A stretch of 64,000 nucleotides of DNA from JAGQYH01 sp041393015 (GTDB lineage: Bacteria > Bacteroidota > Bacteroidia > Chitinophagales > JADIYW01), in the NCBI GenBank assembly GCA_041393015.1, contig JAWKKV010000006.1, forward strand, positions 62,001-126,000, read 5' to 3'. The notes below the pieces were generated by a model, which was not told where the DNA came from, did no database searches, and saw only the letters and a program-made list of their open reading frames with translations. This document shows, in pieces, positions 18,423 to 28,896 of the stretch. Positions within the stretch are counted from its first letter, which is position 1, and every line of letters begins with the position of its first letter. The position numbers were made by a program, and so were the translations under genes.

Positions 18423-19405
18423 TTAATAGATTTAAACTTATTAGACTCAGGAAAAATTCGACCTGTATAGGTAATAGAAATCTCGGCTCCACCTTCACCT
18501 CGAGAAGCAGCGGTTAATTTTGAAATATTAACATCGTAGCTAAACACAAAACTAACTGGTTTATAATCCAACCGAACTACTGGAATAATGGCATCCGCAA
18601 ATCTATAGAAAGCTCCTAATTGGAAGTTAACCGATTCTCTAGTTTGAAACTGACTACCGAATTTATATTTAAAGAAAGTTCCAAATATCAACTCTTGAGA
18701 AGGTCCTTGCTTTTGGTATAATATACTAGGCACAAAACTAACTCTATTGGATACTGTAAACTGGCTACCGAATTGAGCTGTAAACCTTCTATCCAATTGG
18801 ATGTTTTCACCAGCAAAAAACGAAACATTAGGTTGAAATATGTTAAACAAAGCTCCACCTAAATAAAAGTTAACATCATCAGATGGTTGATAAAACCAAA
18901 GTAAACCTGCACCTAAATTGAAAAAATTATAATTCTCTAAAAGGTTTGTTTCTACTTGATCAGGAAACTGTGCATTAGTAAAATCAATAGATCGTTGACT
19001 AAATGTGCCATGAAAACCAACTCCCAAAAAGTTAGATCTACTTCTATCCAACGCTAACACATAAGACAATGCCAAACCCGCTTGATTTGTTTTTAGTCCT
19101 AAATCTCCAGCGGCGTCATTAATGAATGTTGCCCCTACGCCTAAAGTAGACCCTCCTGTTTTATTTCTTAAGAATCCAAAATCTGCTGCTACTGCAGCTG
19201 TTCTAAAGGCATTACCAAATCCATTTCCGAAGGTTTCCCACTGCATTCTAAAATCAGCTGCTACTCTAACATCCCCTTCGGTAAAACCTGTAAAAGCAGG
19301 ATTATGGAAGATTGGCATGGAGAAGAAATGACTGAAATGCACATCTTGAGCTTTGCTTGTGGTAAAGCATAAAATTATTAATAAACTTAAAATGGCTTTT
19401 TTCAT
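18407..19405 (-). CDS. PorP/SprF-family T9SS outer-membrane protein
   Basis: 332 residues with signal peptide 'AILSLLIILCFTTSKAQ', followed by the family-typical 'DVHFSHFFSMPIFHNPAFTG' and alternating beta-strand segments with terminal aromatic residues, as for a beta-barrel. PorP/SprF proteins help export and surface-anchor a neighbouring large adhesin through T9SS. That partner is the 1.6-kDa-scale PKD protein encoded 21 bases upstream. The pairing mirrors sprF-sprB of gliding flavobacteria. It overlaps apbE downstream, an unusual companion. Confidence 0.88.
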   Translation of the reverse strand: MKKAILSLLIILCFTTSKAQDVHFSHFFSMPIFHNPAFTGFTEGDVRVAADFRMQWETFGNGFGNAFRTAAVAADFGFLRNKTGGSTLGVGATFINDAAGDLGLKTNQAGLALSYVLALDRSRSNFLGVGFHGTFSQRSIDFTNAQFPDQVETNLLENYNFFNLGAGLLWFYQPSDDVNFYLGGALFNIFQPNVSFFAGENIQLDRRFTAQFGSQFTVSNRVSFVPSILYQKQGPSQELIFGTFFKYKFGSQFQTRESVNFQLGAFYRFADAIIPVVRLDYKPVSFVFSYDVNISKLTAASRGEGGAEISITYTGRIFPESNKFKSIKCPIL

Positions 19406-19425
19406 TTACAAAAATTTTCTTCCAA

Positions 19426-22400
19426 TTACTTTAGTAATGTTATGTTTCCTTTCCTAATTGATCTTTGAAGATTGGTACAAACCAATTCCATATAATACAC
19501 ATAAACGCCAGGATCAAGTAACTTACCATTTTGTGTTCCATCCCAAGAAGCGGTTTCTGTATCAGCTTCAAAAACTAATTCTCCCCAACGATTAAATATT
19601 TTGAATGTAGACACTTCTGCGATTCCTAATCCTGGAGTAATTTTTAATCGATCATTAATTCCATCTCCATTTGGTGTAAACACATTAGGAACTGAAGCAA
19701 TACCTTGGGCACAATCTTCTACTATTAAAAGAACAACCGAATCTATAGCTCTACATCCACCGTTTCCTACTTCAACAAAATAAACTTCGGTTTCCGTTAT
19801 TGGACCAGTTGTAATTGATTGAGTGTTATTAATAAAATTACCTTCGCTATCAAACCAATTATATGTTACAATAGCTGGTGAAAAAGCAGTTAAGTCAACA
19901 GTTGATCCTGCTACTACTACCTGATCTTCTCCCGCATCAACAAATGGTGCCCCTGATACTTCAATAGTGACATTTGCTTGCTCAGGTTCACATAATCCAC
20001 TAGATATAGACACTGAATAAACCGTTGTGCTGTTTGGAGAAGCAATTGGATTAGGAATATTTGGATTAGATAATCCTGCTGCAGGAGTCCAAACATAATC
20101 TATCGTTCCGTCTTGAGGGAACTGTGTAGCTTCTGCTAGTAATTCTACCGTTTGTCCAGCACATATTTGTGCATCCGGCCCTACCAAACCTTGAATTTCC
20201 TTTAATACATCTACTTGAACGGTTAAAGTATCGGCACAGACAATTGTATCATTGTACATTACTACTTGAAAAACTGTTGTATCAGTTGGCAATACTGTTG
20301 GATTAGGACTAGTATTATTAATAATTACACTAGCCGGAGACCATAAATAATTGGTAGCTCCTGAAGCAGATAATTGTATATCATCACCAATACATATTGA
20401 TTTTCCAGGCCCTATTGTTCCATTAGGAGTTTCAAATATTTTTATTGTAAAACTAGTATCATCCTTACAACCAAAATCAGTTGTTACTTCATAATTAACA
20501 GTCAAATTACCAGTAACGGTGCCATCATAAACATGGGTCGGGTTTGTTTGATTACTCGTAGTTCCATCACCAAAATTCCAAAGCACATTGGCTATAAAAT
20601 CTCCTGTTGTTTGTGCCGAGTCAATTATACTGCTATCGTTAAAGATAATAGGTCCAGTATCACACAAATAAGTTTGGTCAACAATTGCCCCAGTCTTTAG
20701 TCTACTGACATAAATACTTCTACCTAACTCTACCTCTACAGGAGGGCAATTCTCAGCCTTTAACAAAATTAAAGGTTTGTATACACCCGGATCATCATAG
20801 GTAACAGTAATATTATCTGTAGTTACAATATCATTTAAAGTTTGTCCATCTCCAAAATCCCAAAATATTGAATCCGTTCTTTGAACATTTACTTGACTAA
20901 ATAATACATCATCAGGTGCACAAATTGTATCTGGATTAAAAGTAAATCTACCTGCTTGACCTCCAATAAAAATGAAATCCTTTTTATAAATACTATCTCT
21001 ACATAAAGCCCCATCTACTACTAAAGCAACGTCCCAATAGCCATCAAAAGCACTACCTGCCGTATAAATATTAGTCCCATTAGCAAACCCTACTAATTCA
21101 TCTCCGGAATATCCTGGATCATCAGTATCTAGCTCGTAATACCATTTAATGTAGTTTAATTGCCCCGGTAACGGTGCTGGAACCATTGTAAAATTAGATG
21201 TTAAGGTAGGACAATTGGCACTATCTCTATCCACCACAAAGTCAAATCCTGACCCTGTAACAGTTATGTAAAAGCTTGCTGTAGTATCATCACTACAAGT
21301 GGCTCCACTCGCTGTACTTGTAACCGTTAATGTAACATCATATGTATTGGCCGTTCCATAAGTTACAACAGGATTTTCTAATGTTGATGATGATGGAGTC
21401 CCTCCAGGAAAACTCCAATTATAAGTAAGATTCCCTCCCAAACTTAAATTGTTAAAACTTATTTGTTCACCTGGACAAATATTAGTTTTGTCACTACTAA
21501 AATTAGCCACTGCTCCACCAACAATTAAAGTTGTTGTTGTGTCATCAGAACAACCTATCGCATCAAAAGTCGTTAATTGCACAGTATATTGTCCTGGCGA
21601 ATTATAGGGAGGAGGTGAAGGATTTAAAGTATTATTAAAAGATTGAACTCCAGCACCATCAGTTTGTATTAGCCAGTTAGCATCTGCAATTACATTTGCA
21701 CCTCCATTTAGTGATAACATTTCTGCATTTAATACTGCTGTAAATGGCGTATTACATGACCCTAAGACACCATTAATATCAGCAACACCACCTCCTACAG
21801 TTATGGGATACTGAGTTAACTGTACACAAGCAGGGGAAGAATTGTCTCTTGTTCTTAAAGTTGCAGTATAAGTACCACTATTAGTGTACACATGATTTAT
21901 GGTTTGTGGTGTTCCAAAAAAATCTGTAGAATCTCCATCTCCAAAATACCATTTCCAAGCTACAACACCCGGAGTATTATCAAAAAAGGACACATTCTCA
22001 CCTGGACAAATCTCACTAGGATTTATAGTAGCATTTCCACTTATATTGCCAAGATCTATAGTATTCCTTACAGAATCTGTACATCCAGTAAATGCACTAC
22101 TTACAACGAGTTGTATCTGAAAGACATCAATTGAGCCAAGATCAACTACAATTTCAGCATTATTAATATTTGAGAATGTACCTAAAACTCTAGGTGAGCC
22201 AGGACCAAAAACTAAATTCCAAACAACATTATCAGCAAATTGACCTTGAACTCTATTCGGGATTAATCTAACTTTTGTTGGTTCACCACAAACTGGTTTA
22301 AAAGTATATTGTGCAGCTGGTGGATTTACAGTAACATTTGTTGAAATAGTATCTTTACAACCATTAACATCTCCAATTAGCCATACTTCAAAAGGCTGTG

Positions 22401-24219
22401 CCCATTCATCTTCATATTGGTAACTGACATTAGATGTCGTCCCCATTCCACCATTAAAATACCCCCCGGGAGATTCAAAATACCAATCAAATTGAGTGTT
22501 AGGAATATTACTTGTAGCTGTTCCAGCTACAGTCTCATTAATACATATATTTGTAGGTGTGACATTCATTGTTAAATTAGGTTGATCACCTACTTCAATT
22601 GCTAGTAAAGCTTGTGATTGTGCACAACCACCACTAAAATTAACGGTAGCAGTTGCAACATAATTTCCTAAAGCCCCATAAGTTGTTGTAATTGCGGTTG
22701 GCGATCCGTTTCCACTTGCGGGACTTCCCCCAGGTAAATCCCATGTAACTCCAGTTATGGTTGTTCCTGCTGGTAAGTTTGCTGAAACATCAAAAGTGAT
22801 ACCAAGTGGTGCACAACCTTCATTACCCTGTGCATTCGAAGTGACTGTTACATTAATATTGTCATTAATTCTAATGTAGTTGCTTTTTGTTATCGTTCGC
22901 GAACAACCACTTGCTGATGTAGCTGTTAAACTAATAGTATAATTTCCTGAATTATTAAAAGTAAATGATGGATTAGCTTGAGTACTTGTAGCAGACGGTG
23001 TAACACCAGTTCCAGGAGTAACCGTCCATAAATAGTTAGTAGTATTCGTTACAACTGATGTAAAATTAGCCGTAAATGGAACACCACACGATAATGTATT
23101 AGGCGTAGAAAAATCTACCGTTGGCCCAGGCTGAACCGTAACTGTTTTACAAATAGAATCTCTACATATACCATCTATTGTAGAACTTACTAAACATATA
23201 TTTTTAGTTCCTACACTCGCAAATGATGTATTATAAATTGCTGAATTCGTACCTACTAATGTTCCATTTGCATACCATTGATATACCAAACCCCCTAATG
23301 ATGAATTATCAGTAAAAGTAACTGTTTCCCCTTGACACGGTGTTGAGTTACTAATATTAAAATCAGTATTAAGTTGATCAATTACTACTGCACCAATAAT
23401 TGTGGTATCGTCTATACATCCGTTATCATTGATTGATAAAGAAATATCATAACTTCCATTTTGACTATATGTAATCGGCGGCGGATTTAATGTATTTGCC
23501 GTTGATGGAGCAACGCCAGTGCCAGGAAAAGACCAATTATAAGTTAATCCAGGCTGATTTACTGGCGTAGTATTCGTTATTGTTGGTGTAAAAGGAGCTT
23601 GACAACTAGCCGAAGGGCTAACTGTAAAGTTTGGAACCGGTGGTTTATCTACTGCTACGTAATCGTCCTTTCTAATAAATTTAGAACATCCGTTGGCATC
23701 TGTAACTACTAACACAATATCTAAGGTGTTATTTTTAACATACGTGATGGACGGATTTTGAGCACTTTGAATTGGCGGTTCACCTAAATCCCATTCCCAA
23801 GAAGTAATAGGTGCATCCCCTAAAACGGTTTGATCGGTAAATTGAACATTTAATGGCGCGCATCCTGATCTTGGGGCAGCTATAAAATTAGGTTGTGGTA
23901 ATTTAAAAACAGTTACATTTTGCGTAAAGCTACTTGCACCTCCGTTAATAGTTAAGGTAATTGTATAAGTTCCAGGCGTAACAATTGTAAACCCAGGATT
24001 TGGATCTGAACTATTTAATGGTGTTGGAGTATTGACCGACCATGCCCATTGTGTTGCTCCAACAGACAAATCTGTACATTGCACCTGTAACGGGGCACAA
24101 CCTTGGCTTGGATTAACGGAAAAATTTGCTGTTTGACTAAAAGCAATATTAGATATTGCCATTAAAAAAATAAACGCAAAAGTATTCCTGATGTATTTGA
24201 AAGTAGAAGTTTTATTCAT
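19426..24219 (-). CDS. Giant PKD-repeat surface protein with gliding-associated C-terminal domain
   Basis: About 1,597 residues from the ATG at 24217-24219, which directly precedes a signal peptide ('RNTFAFIFLMAISNIAFSQ'); the longer in-frame start at 24285 would bury it. The body is a chain of at least twelve PKD-like domains, recognisable by 'WDFGDG', 'WNFGDG', 'WYFGDG', 'WSFPGG' and 'YDVTLTVTS'-type strands, and paired cysteines ('GCAPL', 'ICPGE', 'ICAGQ'). The C-terminus ('NVFTPNGDGINDRLKI', 'IFNRWGELVFE', 'ELVCTNLQRSIRKGNITLLK') is the type B gliding motility-associated sorting domain for T9SS. It is a surface adhesin and partner of the PorP/SprF protein next to it. The frame is intact over 4.8 kb. 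Confidence 0.9.
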   Translation of the reverse strand: MNKTSTFKYIRNTFAFIFLMAISNIAFSQTANFSVNPSQGCAPLQVQCTDLSVGATQWAWSVNTPTPLNSSDPNPGFTIVTPGTYTITLTINGGASSFTQNVTVFKLPQPNFIAAPRSGCAPLNVQFTDQTVLGDAPITSWEWDLGEPPIQSAQNPSITYVKNNTLDIVLVVTDANGCSKFIRKDDYVAVDKPPVPNFTVSPSASCQAPFTPTITNTTPVNQPGLTYNWSFPGTGVAPSTANTLNPPPITYSQNGSYDISLSINDNGCIDDTTIIGAVVIDQLNTDFNISNSTPCQGETVTFTDNSSLGGLVYQWYANGTLVGTNSAIYNTSFASVGTKNICLVSSTIDGICRDSICKTVTVQPGPTVDFSTPNTLSCGVPFTANFTSVVTNTTNYLWTVTPGTGVTPSATSTQANPSFTFNNSGNYTISLTATSASGCSRTITKSNYIRINDNINVTVTSNAQGNEGCAPLGITFDVSANLPAGTTITGVTWDLPGGSPASGNGSPTAITTTYGALGNYVATATVNFSGGCAQSQALLAIEVGDQPNLTMNVTPTNICINETVAGTATSNIPNTQFDWYFESPGGYFNGGMGTTSNVSYQYEDEWAQPFEVWLIGDVNGCKDTISTNVTVNPPAAQYTFKPVCGEPTKVRLIPNRVQGQFADNVVWNLVFGPGSPRVLGTFSNINNAEIVVDLGSIDVFQIQLVVSSAFTGCTDSVRNTIDLGNISGNATINPSEICPGENVSFFDNTPGVVAWKWYFGDGDSTDFFGTPQTINHVYTNSGTYTATLRTRDNSSPACVQLTQYPITVGGGVADINGVLGSCNTPFTAVLNAEMLSLNGGANVIADANWLIQTDGAGVQSFNNTLNPSPPPYNSPGQYTVQLTTFDAIGCSDDTTTTLIVGGAVANFSSDKTNICPGEQISFNNLSLGGNLTYNWSFPGGTPSSSTLENPVVTYGTANTYDVTLTVTSTASGATCSDDTTASFYITVTGSGFDFVVDRDSANCPTLTSNFTMVPAPLPGQLNYIKWYYELDTDDPGYSGDELVGFANGTNIYTAGSAFDGYWDVALVVDGALCRDSIYKKDFIFIGGQAGRFTFNPDTICAPDDVLFSQVNVQRTDSIFWDFGDGQTLNDIVTTDNITVTYDDPGVYKPLILLKAENCPPVEVELGRSIYVSRLKTGAIVDQTYLCDTGPIIFNDSSIIDSAQTTGDFIANVLWNFGDGTTSNQTNPTHVYDGTVTGNLTVNYEVTTDFGCKDDTSFTIKIFETPNGTIGPGKSICIGDDIQLSASGATNYLWSPASVIINNTSPNPTVLPTDTTVFQVVMYNDTIVCADTLTVQVDVLKEIQGLVGPDAQICAGQTVELLAEATQFPQDGTIDYVWTPAAGLSNPNIPNPIASPNSTTVYSVSISSGLCEPEQANVTIEVSGAPFVDAGEDQVVVAGSTVDLTAFSPAIVTYNWFDSEGNFINNTQSITTGPITETEVYFVEVGNGGCRAIDSVVLLIVEDCAQGIASVPNVFTPNGDGINDRLKITPGLGIAEVSTFKIFNRWGELVFEADTETASWDGTQNGKLLDPGVYVYYMELVCTNLQRSIRKGNITLLK

Positions 24220-24390
24220 GTCCCTGTTGTCAAAGTTTGTAAAAATAGTAATATCTATCTTCTTTACCATTATAATACCTAACATTTTTTAACGTCGTTG
24301 CCTGTGTTCTTATTTCATTGCAAGAAAATTAAATTACAATTGTTAAATTGCAGAAAATCATTGGTTTAAATCATATTATACAAAAATAAA

Positions 24391-25137
24391 ATGTACGGAA
24401 TCTGTCAACTATCAATCGTACCTATCAGGAAATTACCATCTGATTCTTCAGAACAAATAAGTCAATTGATATTTGGAGAACAAGTGATGATTGAAGAAAA
24501 AAATGATAATTGGTATGCTGTTAAAAGTTTGCATGATAACTATAGAGGTTGGGTAGATAAAAAACAATTACATATATATATAAATATAGAGAAAGCTGAA
24601 TACACTGTCAATTGTGCATTTATCCGAGTTAAAGACAATTATTTACCCATTGGTAGTTATTTACGTAAATCTGATCTAGTTGATCAAAATATTAATCAGT
24701 GGTTACAATCAAATAGTATTATACCTCTCGAAAAAAGTGACGATACATTACAACTTATTAATAACTCAAAGAAATTTTTAAACGCTCCTTATTTATGGGG
24801 CGGAAGAACTCCGTTTGGCATAGATTGCTCAGGATTGACGCAAATGGTTTATAGATTAAATGGAATATCTATAAACAGAGATGCCTATCAGCAGGCAGAA
24901 ATGGGAATAGAAGTAAAATCTTTTGAACTTCTAAAAACAGGTGATCTTGCCTTTTTTAATAAAGGTATAGGTGATAAAATTACGCATGTTGGTATAGTTA
25001 TTAAGGACGATGAGAAATTGCAGATTATTCATGCGAGTGGCTGGGTTCAAATTAATCAACTCAACGAAGATGGTATTGTAGATAGCAATGGGAACTTGAG
25101 TCATCACTACTTATTTTCAAAGAGGATAATTGATTAA
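24391..25137 (+). CDS. C40 (NlpC/P60) cell-wall peptidase with SH3 domains
   Basis: 248 residues. The N-terminal 110 residues form SH3-like folds ('YAVKSLHDNYRGWVDKKQL'). The catalytic domain has C146 in 'GIDCSGLT', H199 in 'ITHVGIV' and H214 in 'IIHASG'. It cleaves gamma-D-Glu-diamino-acid bonds in peptidoglycan peptides. There is no signal peptide; this dipeptidyl-peptidase VI-like form may process recycled muropeptides in the cytosol. It is divergent from the PKD gene. Confidence 0.87.
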   Translation: MYGICQLSIVPIRKLPSDSSEQISQLIFGEQVMIEEKNDNWYAVKSLHDNYRGWVDKKQLHIYINIEKAEYTVNCAFIRVKDNYLPIGSYLRKSDLVDQNINQWLQSNSIIPLEKSDDTLQLINNSKKFLNAPYLWGGRTPFGIDCSGLTQMVYRLNGISINRDAYQQAEMGIEVKSFELLKTGDLAFFNKGIGDKITHVGIVIKDDEKLQIIHASGWVQINQLNEDGIVDSNGNLSHHYLFSKRIID

Positions 25138-25209
25138 CCTAACTTAAATTAAATACTTAGCCTATTCAATTTTTATAACTTCGCCTTAAATAAATAGTTT
25201 ACTAATTTA

Positions 25210-25812
25210 ATGACTCTAATATCCCACAAGCATCGGTTTGTTTTTTTAGCCAATCCAAAATGCGCCAGTACTTCTATTCACGAATTTCTGCGACCACATT
25301 CTGACAAAGCATTTACTATTAGCGTTTACCAAAAACCATTAGGAACACATGCTTATGCGAAAGAAGTAAAAAAATATTTAGAAAAGAGAAATTACAATTG
25401 GGACGATTATTTTGTATTTACAACTATTCGAAACCCTTTAAACAGAATAAAAAGTTGTTACTATTACGAAAGAGATTTCTGGCAAAATAAAGATCCTATC
25501 GACTTATTTACCCGCACTCCGAAAGATTTTAAAAAGTATGTTTTAGGTAGTTGGTACAATAGACGTTTTATTGATGTAATCAAGTTTACTTCTGATAACA
25601 ATGGTAATAATCTAGTTAATAAAATCATTAAAGTAGAAAATATAGACAAAGAAATGCCAACAATATTAAAGGAAATTGGCTTAGCCATCGATTGGACAAG
25701 TTTTAAGAAAAAAAATATCTCTAAGAAAACTAACAAGGTTGCTTTTGATGATGAGATGATTGAGCATATCAAAAAAACGAAGCCCAATGATTGTGCACTC
25801 TATGATTTATAA
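25210..25812 (+). CDS. Sulfotransferase family 2 protein
   Basis: 200 residues. The 5'-phosphosulfate loop 'FLANPKCASTSI' is near residues 12-23 and the 3'-phosphate motif 'TIRNPLNRIKSCYYYE' near 77-92, both characteristic of PAPS-dependent carbohydrate sulfotransferases. It would sulfate a polysaccharide or glycolipid. It is followed 25 bases later by a flippase-like membrane protein, so the two may work on the same surface lipid or glycan, which is inference. Confidence 0.82.
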   Translation: MTLISHKHRFVFLANPKCASTSIHEFLRPHSDKAFTISVYQKPLGTHAYAKEVKKYLEKRNYNWDDYFVFTTIRNPLNRIKSCYYYERDFWQNKDPIDLFTRTPKDFKKYVLGSWYNRRFIDVIKFTSDNNGNNLVNKIIKVENIDKEMPTILKEIGLAIDWTSFKKKNISKKTNKVAFDDEMIEHIKKTKPNDCALYDL

Positions 25813-25837
25813 TTTTCCTAAATAACATTACCGTTTA

Positions 25838-26845
25838 ATGGAGAATCAAACTAAAGATCAATCTTACACTACAAAATGGAATAAAGTAGTTAAGCGAATT
25901 TCCATTATTGTAGGCATTGGTTTTCTCGTAAATATTATAATTGTAGCTTTTTTATCTGAGTCATTTGATCCCAAAATTTTCCTGTCATTTCGATTTGAGT
26001 TTATCCTTTTAGCTTTCATTTTTGGTGTCTTTCCAATTTATCTGCATGCCTACACATTAAAGTTATGGGGCGACTTTTTTAAATATAAGCTCACATTCAA
26101 AGAATCTGTCAACGTATCTGCTACTTCCCTATTAGGTTCTGCCGTAACGCCAACTATGTTTGGTGGTGGACCGCTTAAATTAGGTTTACTAATGATGAAT
26201 GGATTTAGGATGGGCCAAGCGGCAGCGGTTGTAACGATAGGTAGTATTCAAGATGTCATTGCTTTTATCATCTTGGTAATTTCTTCTATCTATTTATCGG
26301 ATACAGTTGATATGAGTATACTCTTTAGTCGGCTTTCCAATCTCAATTTTAACTTAACTCAATATTTAATCATCGCTGCAATTCTAGTTGGTATGTACAT
26401 ATTTACGAGATATGTTATTGCGCGATCGAATTTTGGTTTAAAATTAATAAGAGCGATAAGAAGAACATTCGGTGATTTCAAAGCTTCGTATCAATTAATT
26501 GTCTCAAAAGGGAAAATCTATTTTCTACTCACTACATTAATCAATCTAATCCGTTGGATGGCAATTTACGCTATTCTCATGATTTTAGTAGCGGGACTTG
26601 GATTGATTGACATCGATTATTTAGAAATTTGGTCGCTACAATGGATAGTATTTAGTGGTATGACTTTCACACCACTTCCCGGAGGTGCAGGAGGCGCAGA
26701 AGCTACTTTCTATTTTGTCTACAAATCCTTCTTCTCTGAAGATATGATTGTTGGTTTAATATTGGTTTGGCGATTCTTTGAAGCTTATTTCAGATTAATT
26801 TTCGCTGCGTTGCTTGTCGTTTTCTTTTCGAGGGTAAAGAAGTAA
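25838..26845 (+). CDS. LPG-synthase-TM/flippase-like integral membrane protein
   Basis: 335 residues with about eight transmembrane helices and the conserved 'FTPLPGGAGGAEATF' segment near residue 280 of the UPF0104/YbhN superfamily (membrane domain of MprF and related putative lipid flippases). It has no synthase domain. It likely moves or holds a lipid intermediate at the inner membrane. It is co-oriented with the sulfotransferase. Confidence 0.8.
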   Translation: MENQTKDQSYTTKWNKVVKRISIIVGIGFLVNIIIVAFLSESFDPKIFLSFRFEFILLAFIFGVFPIYLHAYTLKLWGDFFKYKLTFKESVNVSATSLLGSAVTPTMFGGGPLKLGLLMMNGFRMGQAAAVVTIGSIQDVIAFIILVISSIYLSDTVDMSILFSRLSNLNFNLTQYLIIAAILVGMYIFTRYVIARSNFGLKLIRAIRRTFGDFKASYQLIVSKGKIYFLLTTLINLIRWMAIYAILMILVAGLGLIDIDYLEIWSLQWIVFSGMTFTPLPGGAGGAEATFYFVYKSFFSEDMIVGLILVWRFFEAYFRLIFAALLVVFFSRVKK

Positions 26846-26914
26846 ATTAATGAGACTCTTCGCTTAATCTTGATTGGCAACAATATAAAAGAATTTATTT
26901 GTGGCAACTATCCT

Positions 26915-27055
26915 CTAATAGATCGTATCGAGAATTGATATAAAATTTCCTCCTGCAATAAATACGTAAATGGATAGCAAAGTAACTGCCCCAATAATAA
27001 AATAGGCCAATGCTAGCAACCACTTCTTCTCTAAGAGTTTGTTTACATTATTCAT
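26915..27055 (-). CDS. Small single-pass membrane protein (46 aa), translationally coupled
   Basis: ATG at 27053-27055 lies inside the end of the upstream gene (overlap 8 bases, ATGAATAA), giving 46 residues 'MNNVNKLLEKKWLLALAYF' continuing through 'IIGAVTLLSIYVFIAGG' to a TAG at 26915-26917. One transmembrane helix with a basic N-terminal side. The overlap, clean helix and position at the end of a long operon support it. Function unknown; perhaps an accessory of the large membrane protein before it. Confidence 0.55.
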   Translation of the reverse strand: MNNVNKLLEKKWLLALAYFIIGAVTLLSIYVFIAGGNFISILDTIY

Positions 27056-28742
27056 TATCTAAAATTCTATAAAGGTAGATTTTCCAAAAATCATCTTTGT
27101 TTTTAAATATTGCATCCATGCTTAGGTTCAGTTCATCTGCATTTTTAATCACTACAGTTGAAAATATATAATCGACTGCATTAGCTTGTAACAACTTTGT
27201 ATCAATTGCCCAATTCTCTACTGAAACATCTTGCTCCTTATCAATCATGAAAGCATTATTTTCCTTTCCTAATTCCGAAGAAAATAAATAGCACCGATTT
27301 CCCCAAGCATCAAAATAACGAACCAGCTTATAATCTTTGTCCAACTCTCCTCGCATGATTTCCTTCATCAAATTTTTATGTGCTAAAGGATACATCGCTT
27401 GCAATCCATCAATAGTTAAGAAGCCATTGTGCTGACTAATAGTTGGATTTAATCCAAGGTGTGCTACTCTATAATCTTTCTTGTCTCTTGCAATAAATCT
27501 ATCTATTTGATCAAAAGTTTTTGTTGCAAAAAATTGATTGGCATCTGGTTTACGCTGATATCCCAACCAATTTCTATAGTTATTGATGACCTCATCATTA
27601 GCGAAAAGAGTAGATAATATCATGCAGAAAATAACAAAATAGCTCAATTGCTTTCCTTTAGGGAAACGGTGCGTATCCTTAATACTGAAAGCCAAAATTC
27701 CCATCCAAATAAAAGGCAATAAGATTTTTATTCTTTTGATGTTAAAGGATATGATAAATGGATGAATCTTCTCTAAAACTGGAACGATAAAAAGATAAAA
27801 CCCATTGAGTAGAGCAATGAAAATTGCCAAAATTATTAAATACTTGACGGCTTTATTTCTAAGATTAAAACATCCCAAAATAAAAATTGGTAAGGTGACA
27901 AATGTACCTACATGAAAACTTCCTATAAATAGAATATAAAACGTCTCTCCGATGGACTTTAGAAATCCTGGTATTTCATTGATAGCTAGTTTATATTCAT
28001 CTCTTTGCAAAGGAAGATCTGCCATAAAAGTAGCATATACTAAATGATAATTGACACCCAAATAAATAGCATTCATTAAACCCAATAGAAGGAAGAACTT
28101 TAAAGTCGCGTATTCTTTCTTATAACTGAATAAGAAAACTCCAACCAACATTAGATTTACAAAAGCTGCCGACCAAACAATATTAGCGTAAAATGGAAAT
28201 GCTAAAATGACCAAATACTCCCAATAATTTGTTCTTTTATTTAAGACATTTAGAAAAGCTAAAAGCAATATTGGTTGTCCAGATACTGAGGCACCAAATG
28301 TGATAAATAAAGGAATGATACTAAATAAAGCGGCTATAAATATGGGCCAATGTTTTTCATCCTCTTCTGTAAAAACATATTTTCTAAAGAGTAAATAGGT
28401 GCCGAAGAAGCCAATTAAATGAACAACAAACGAGCTCACCACATAACCGCCTACCGTTCCAAAAAGGTAAATAAATAAAACTGTGAACGATAAACCAGAA
28501 GGGAACAAGAACCTCGGAAGACCTCCTAAAAAAGATGGAATCATCGTGTCCATATTCGTATCTAAGGCAACGCCATAATCCACCAATGAACTGAACCACA
28601 GCCACTCTCCTTCTAGTGTATCATGAATTCTGATATACGCATCAGGACGAATAACGTAAGGTAAAAATTGGATTAGAAAAAGCAACAAACAGCATCCATA
28701 AGCTATTGCAAGTGGCTTATTTTTTTGGATGATTGTTTTCAT
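27048..28742 (-). CDS. Large polytopic membrane protein of the sugar operon (DUF6044-like)
   Basis: 564 residues with roughly twelve hydrophobic helices in the first 400 residues and a soluble C-terminal domain. 'IHDTLEGEWLWF' after the first helix places an acidic Asp/Glu loop outside the membrane, as in GT-C fold glycosyltransferases and their relatives. The overall pattern resembles the DUF6044 family, but I assign this with moderate confidence. It is downstream of the sugar-activating genes by 154 bases on the same strand and is coupled to a 46-residue protein. It may transfer the activated sugar on the periplasmic side. Confidence 0.6.
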   Translation of the reverse strand: MKTIIQKNKPLAIAYGCCLLLFLIQFLPYVIRPDAYIRIHDTLEGEWLWFSSLVDYGVALDTNMDTMIPSFLGGLPRFLFPSGLSFTVLFIYLFGTVGGYVVSSFVVHLIGFFGTYLLFRKYVFTEEDEKHWPIFIAALFSIIPLFITFGASVSGQPILLLAFLNVLNKRTNYWEYLVILAFPFYANIVWSAAFVNLMLVGVFLFSYKKEYATLKFFLLLGLMNAIYLGVNYHLVYATFMADLPLQRDEYKLAINEIPGFLKSIGETFYILFIGSFHVGTFVTLPIFILGCFNLRNKAVKYLIILAIFIALLNGFYLFIVPVLEKIHPFIISFNIKRIKILLPFIWMGILAFSIKDTHRFPKGKQLSYFVIFCMILSTLFANDEVINNYRNWLGYQRKPDANQFFATKTFDQIDRFIARDKKDYRVAHLGLNPTISQHNGFLTIDGLQAMYPLAHKNLMKEIMRGELDKDYKLVRYFDAWGNRCYLFSSELGKENNAFMIDKEQDVSVENWAIDTKLLQANAVDYIFSTVVIKNADELNLSMDAIFKNKDDFWKIYLYRILDNE

Positions 28743-28896
28743 TTAGTTTTGTTTCTATCATCAACGCCCTCTACAAAAGGCATTGATGAAGTATAATTTT
28801 TTCTAACCACAAAGGACATTAAGTTTTCACTAATGTCACTAAGGTTCTTTTCAAATTAAAGACTTTTGATAAGTCAAAGTTTTAAAAATATATTTG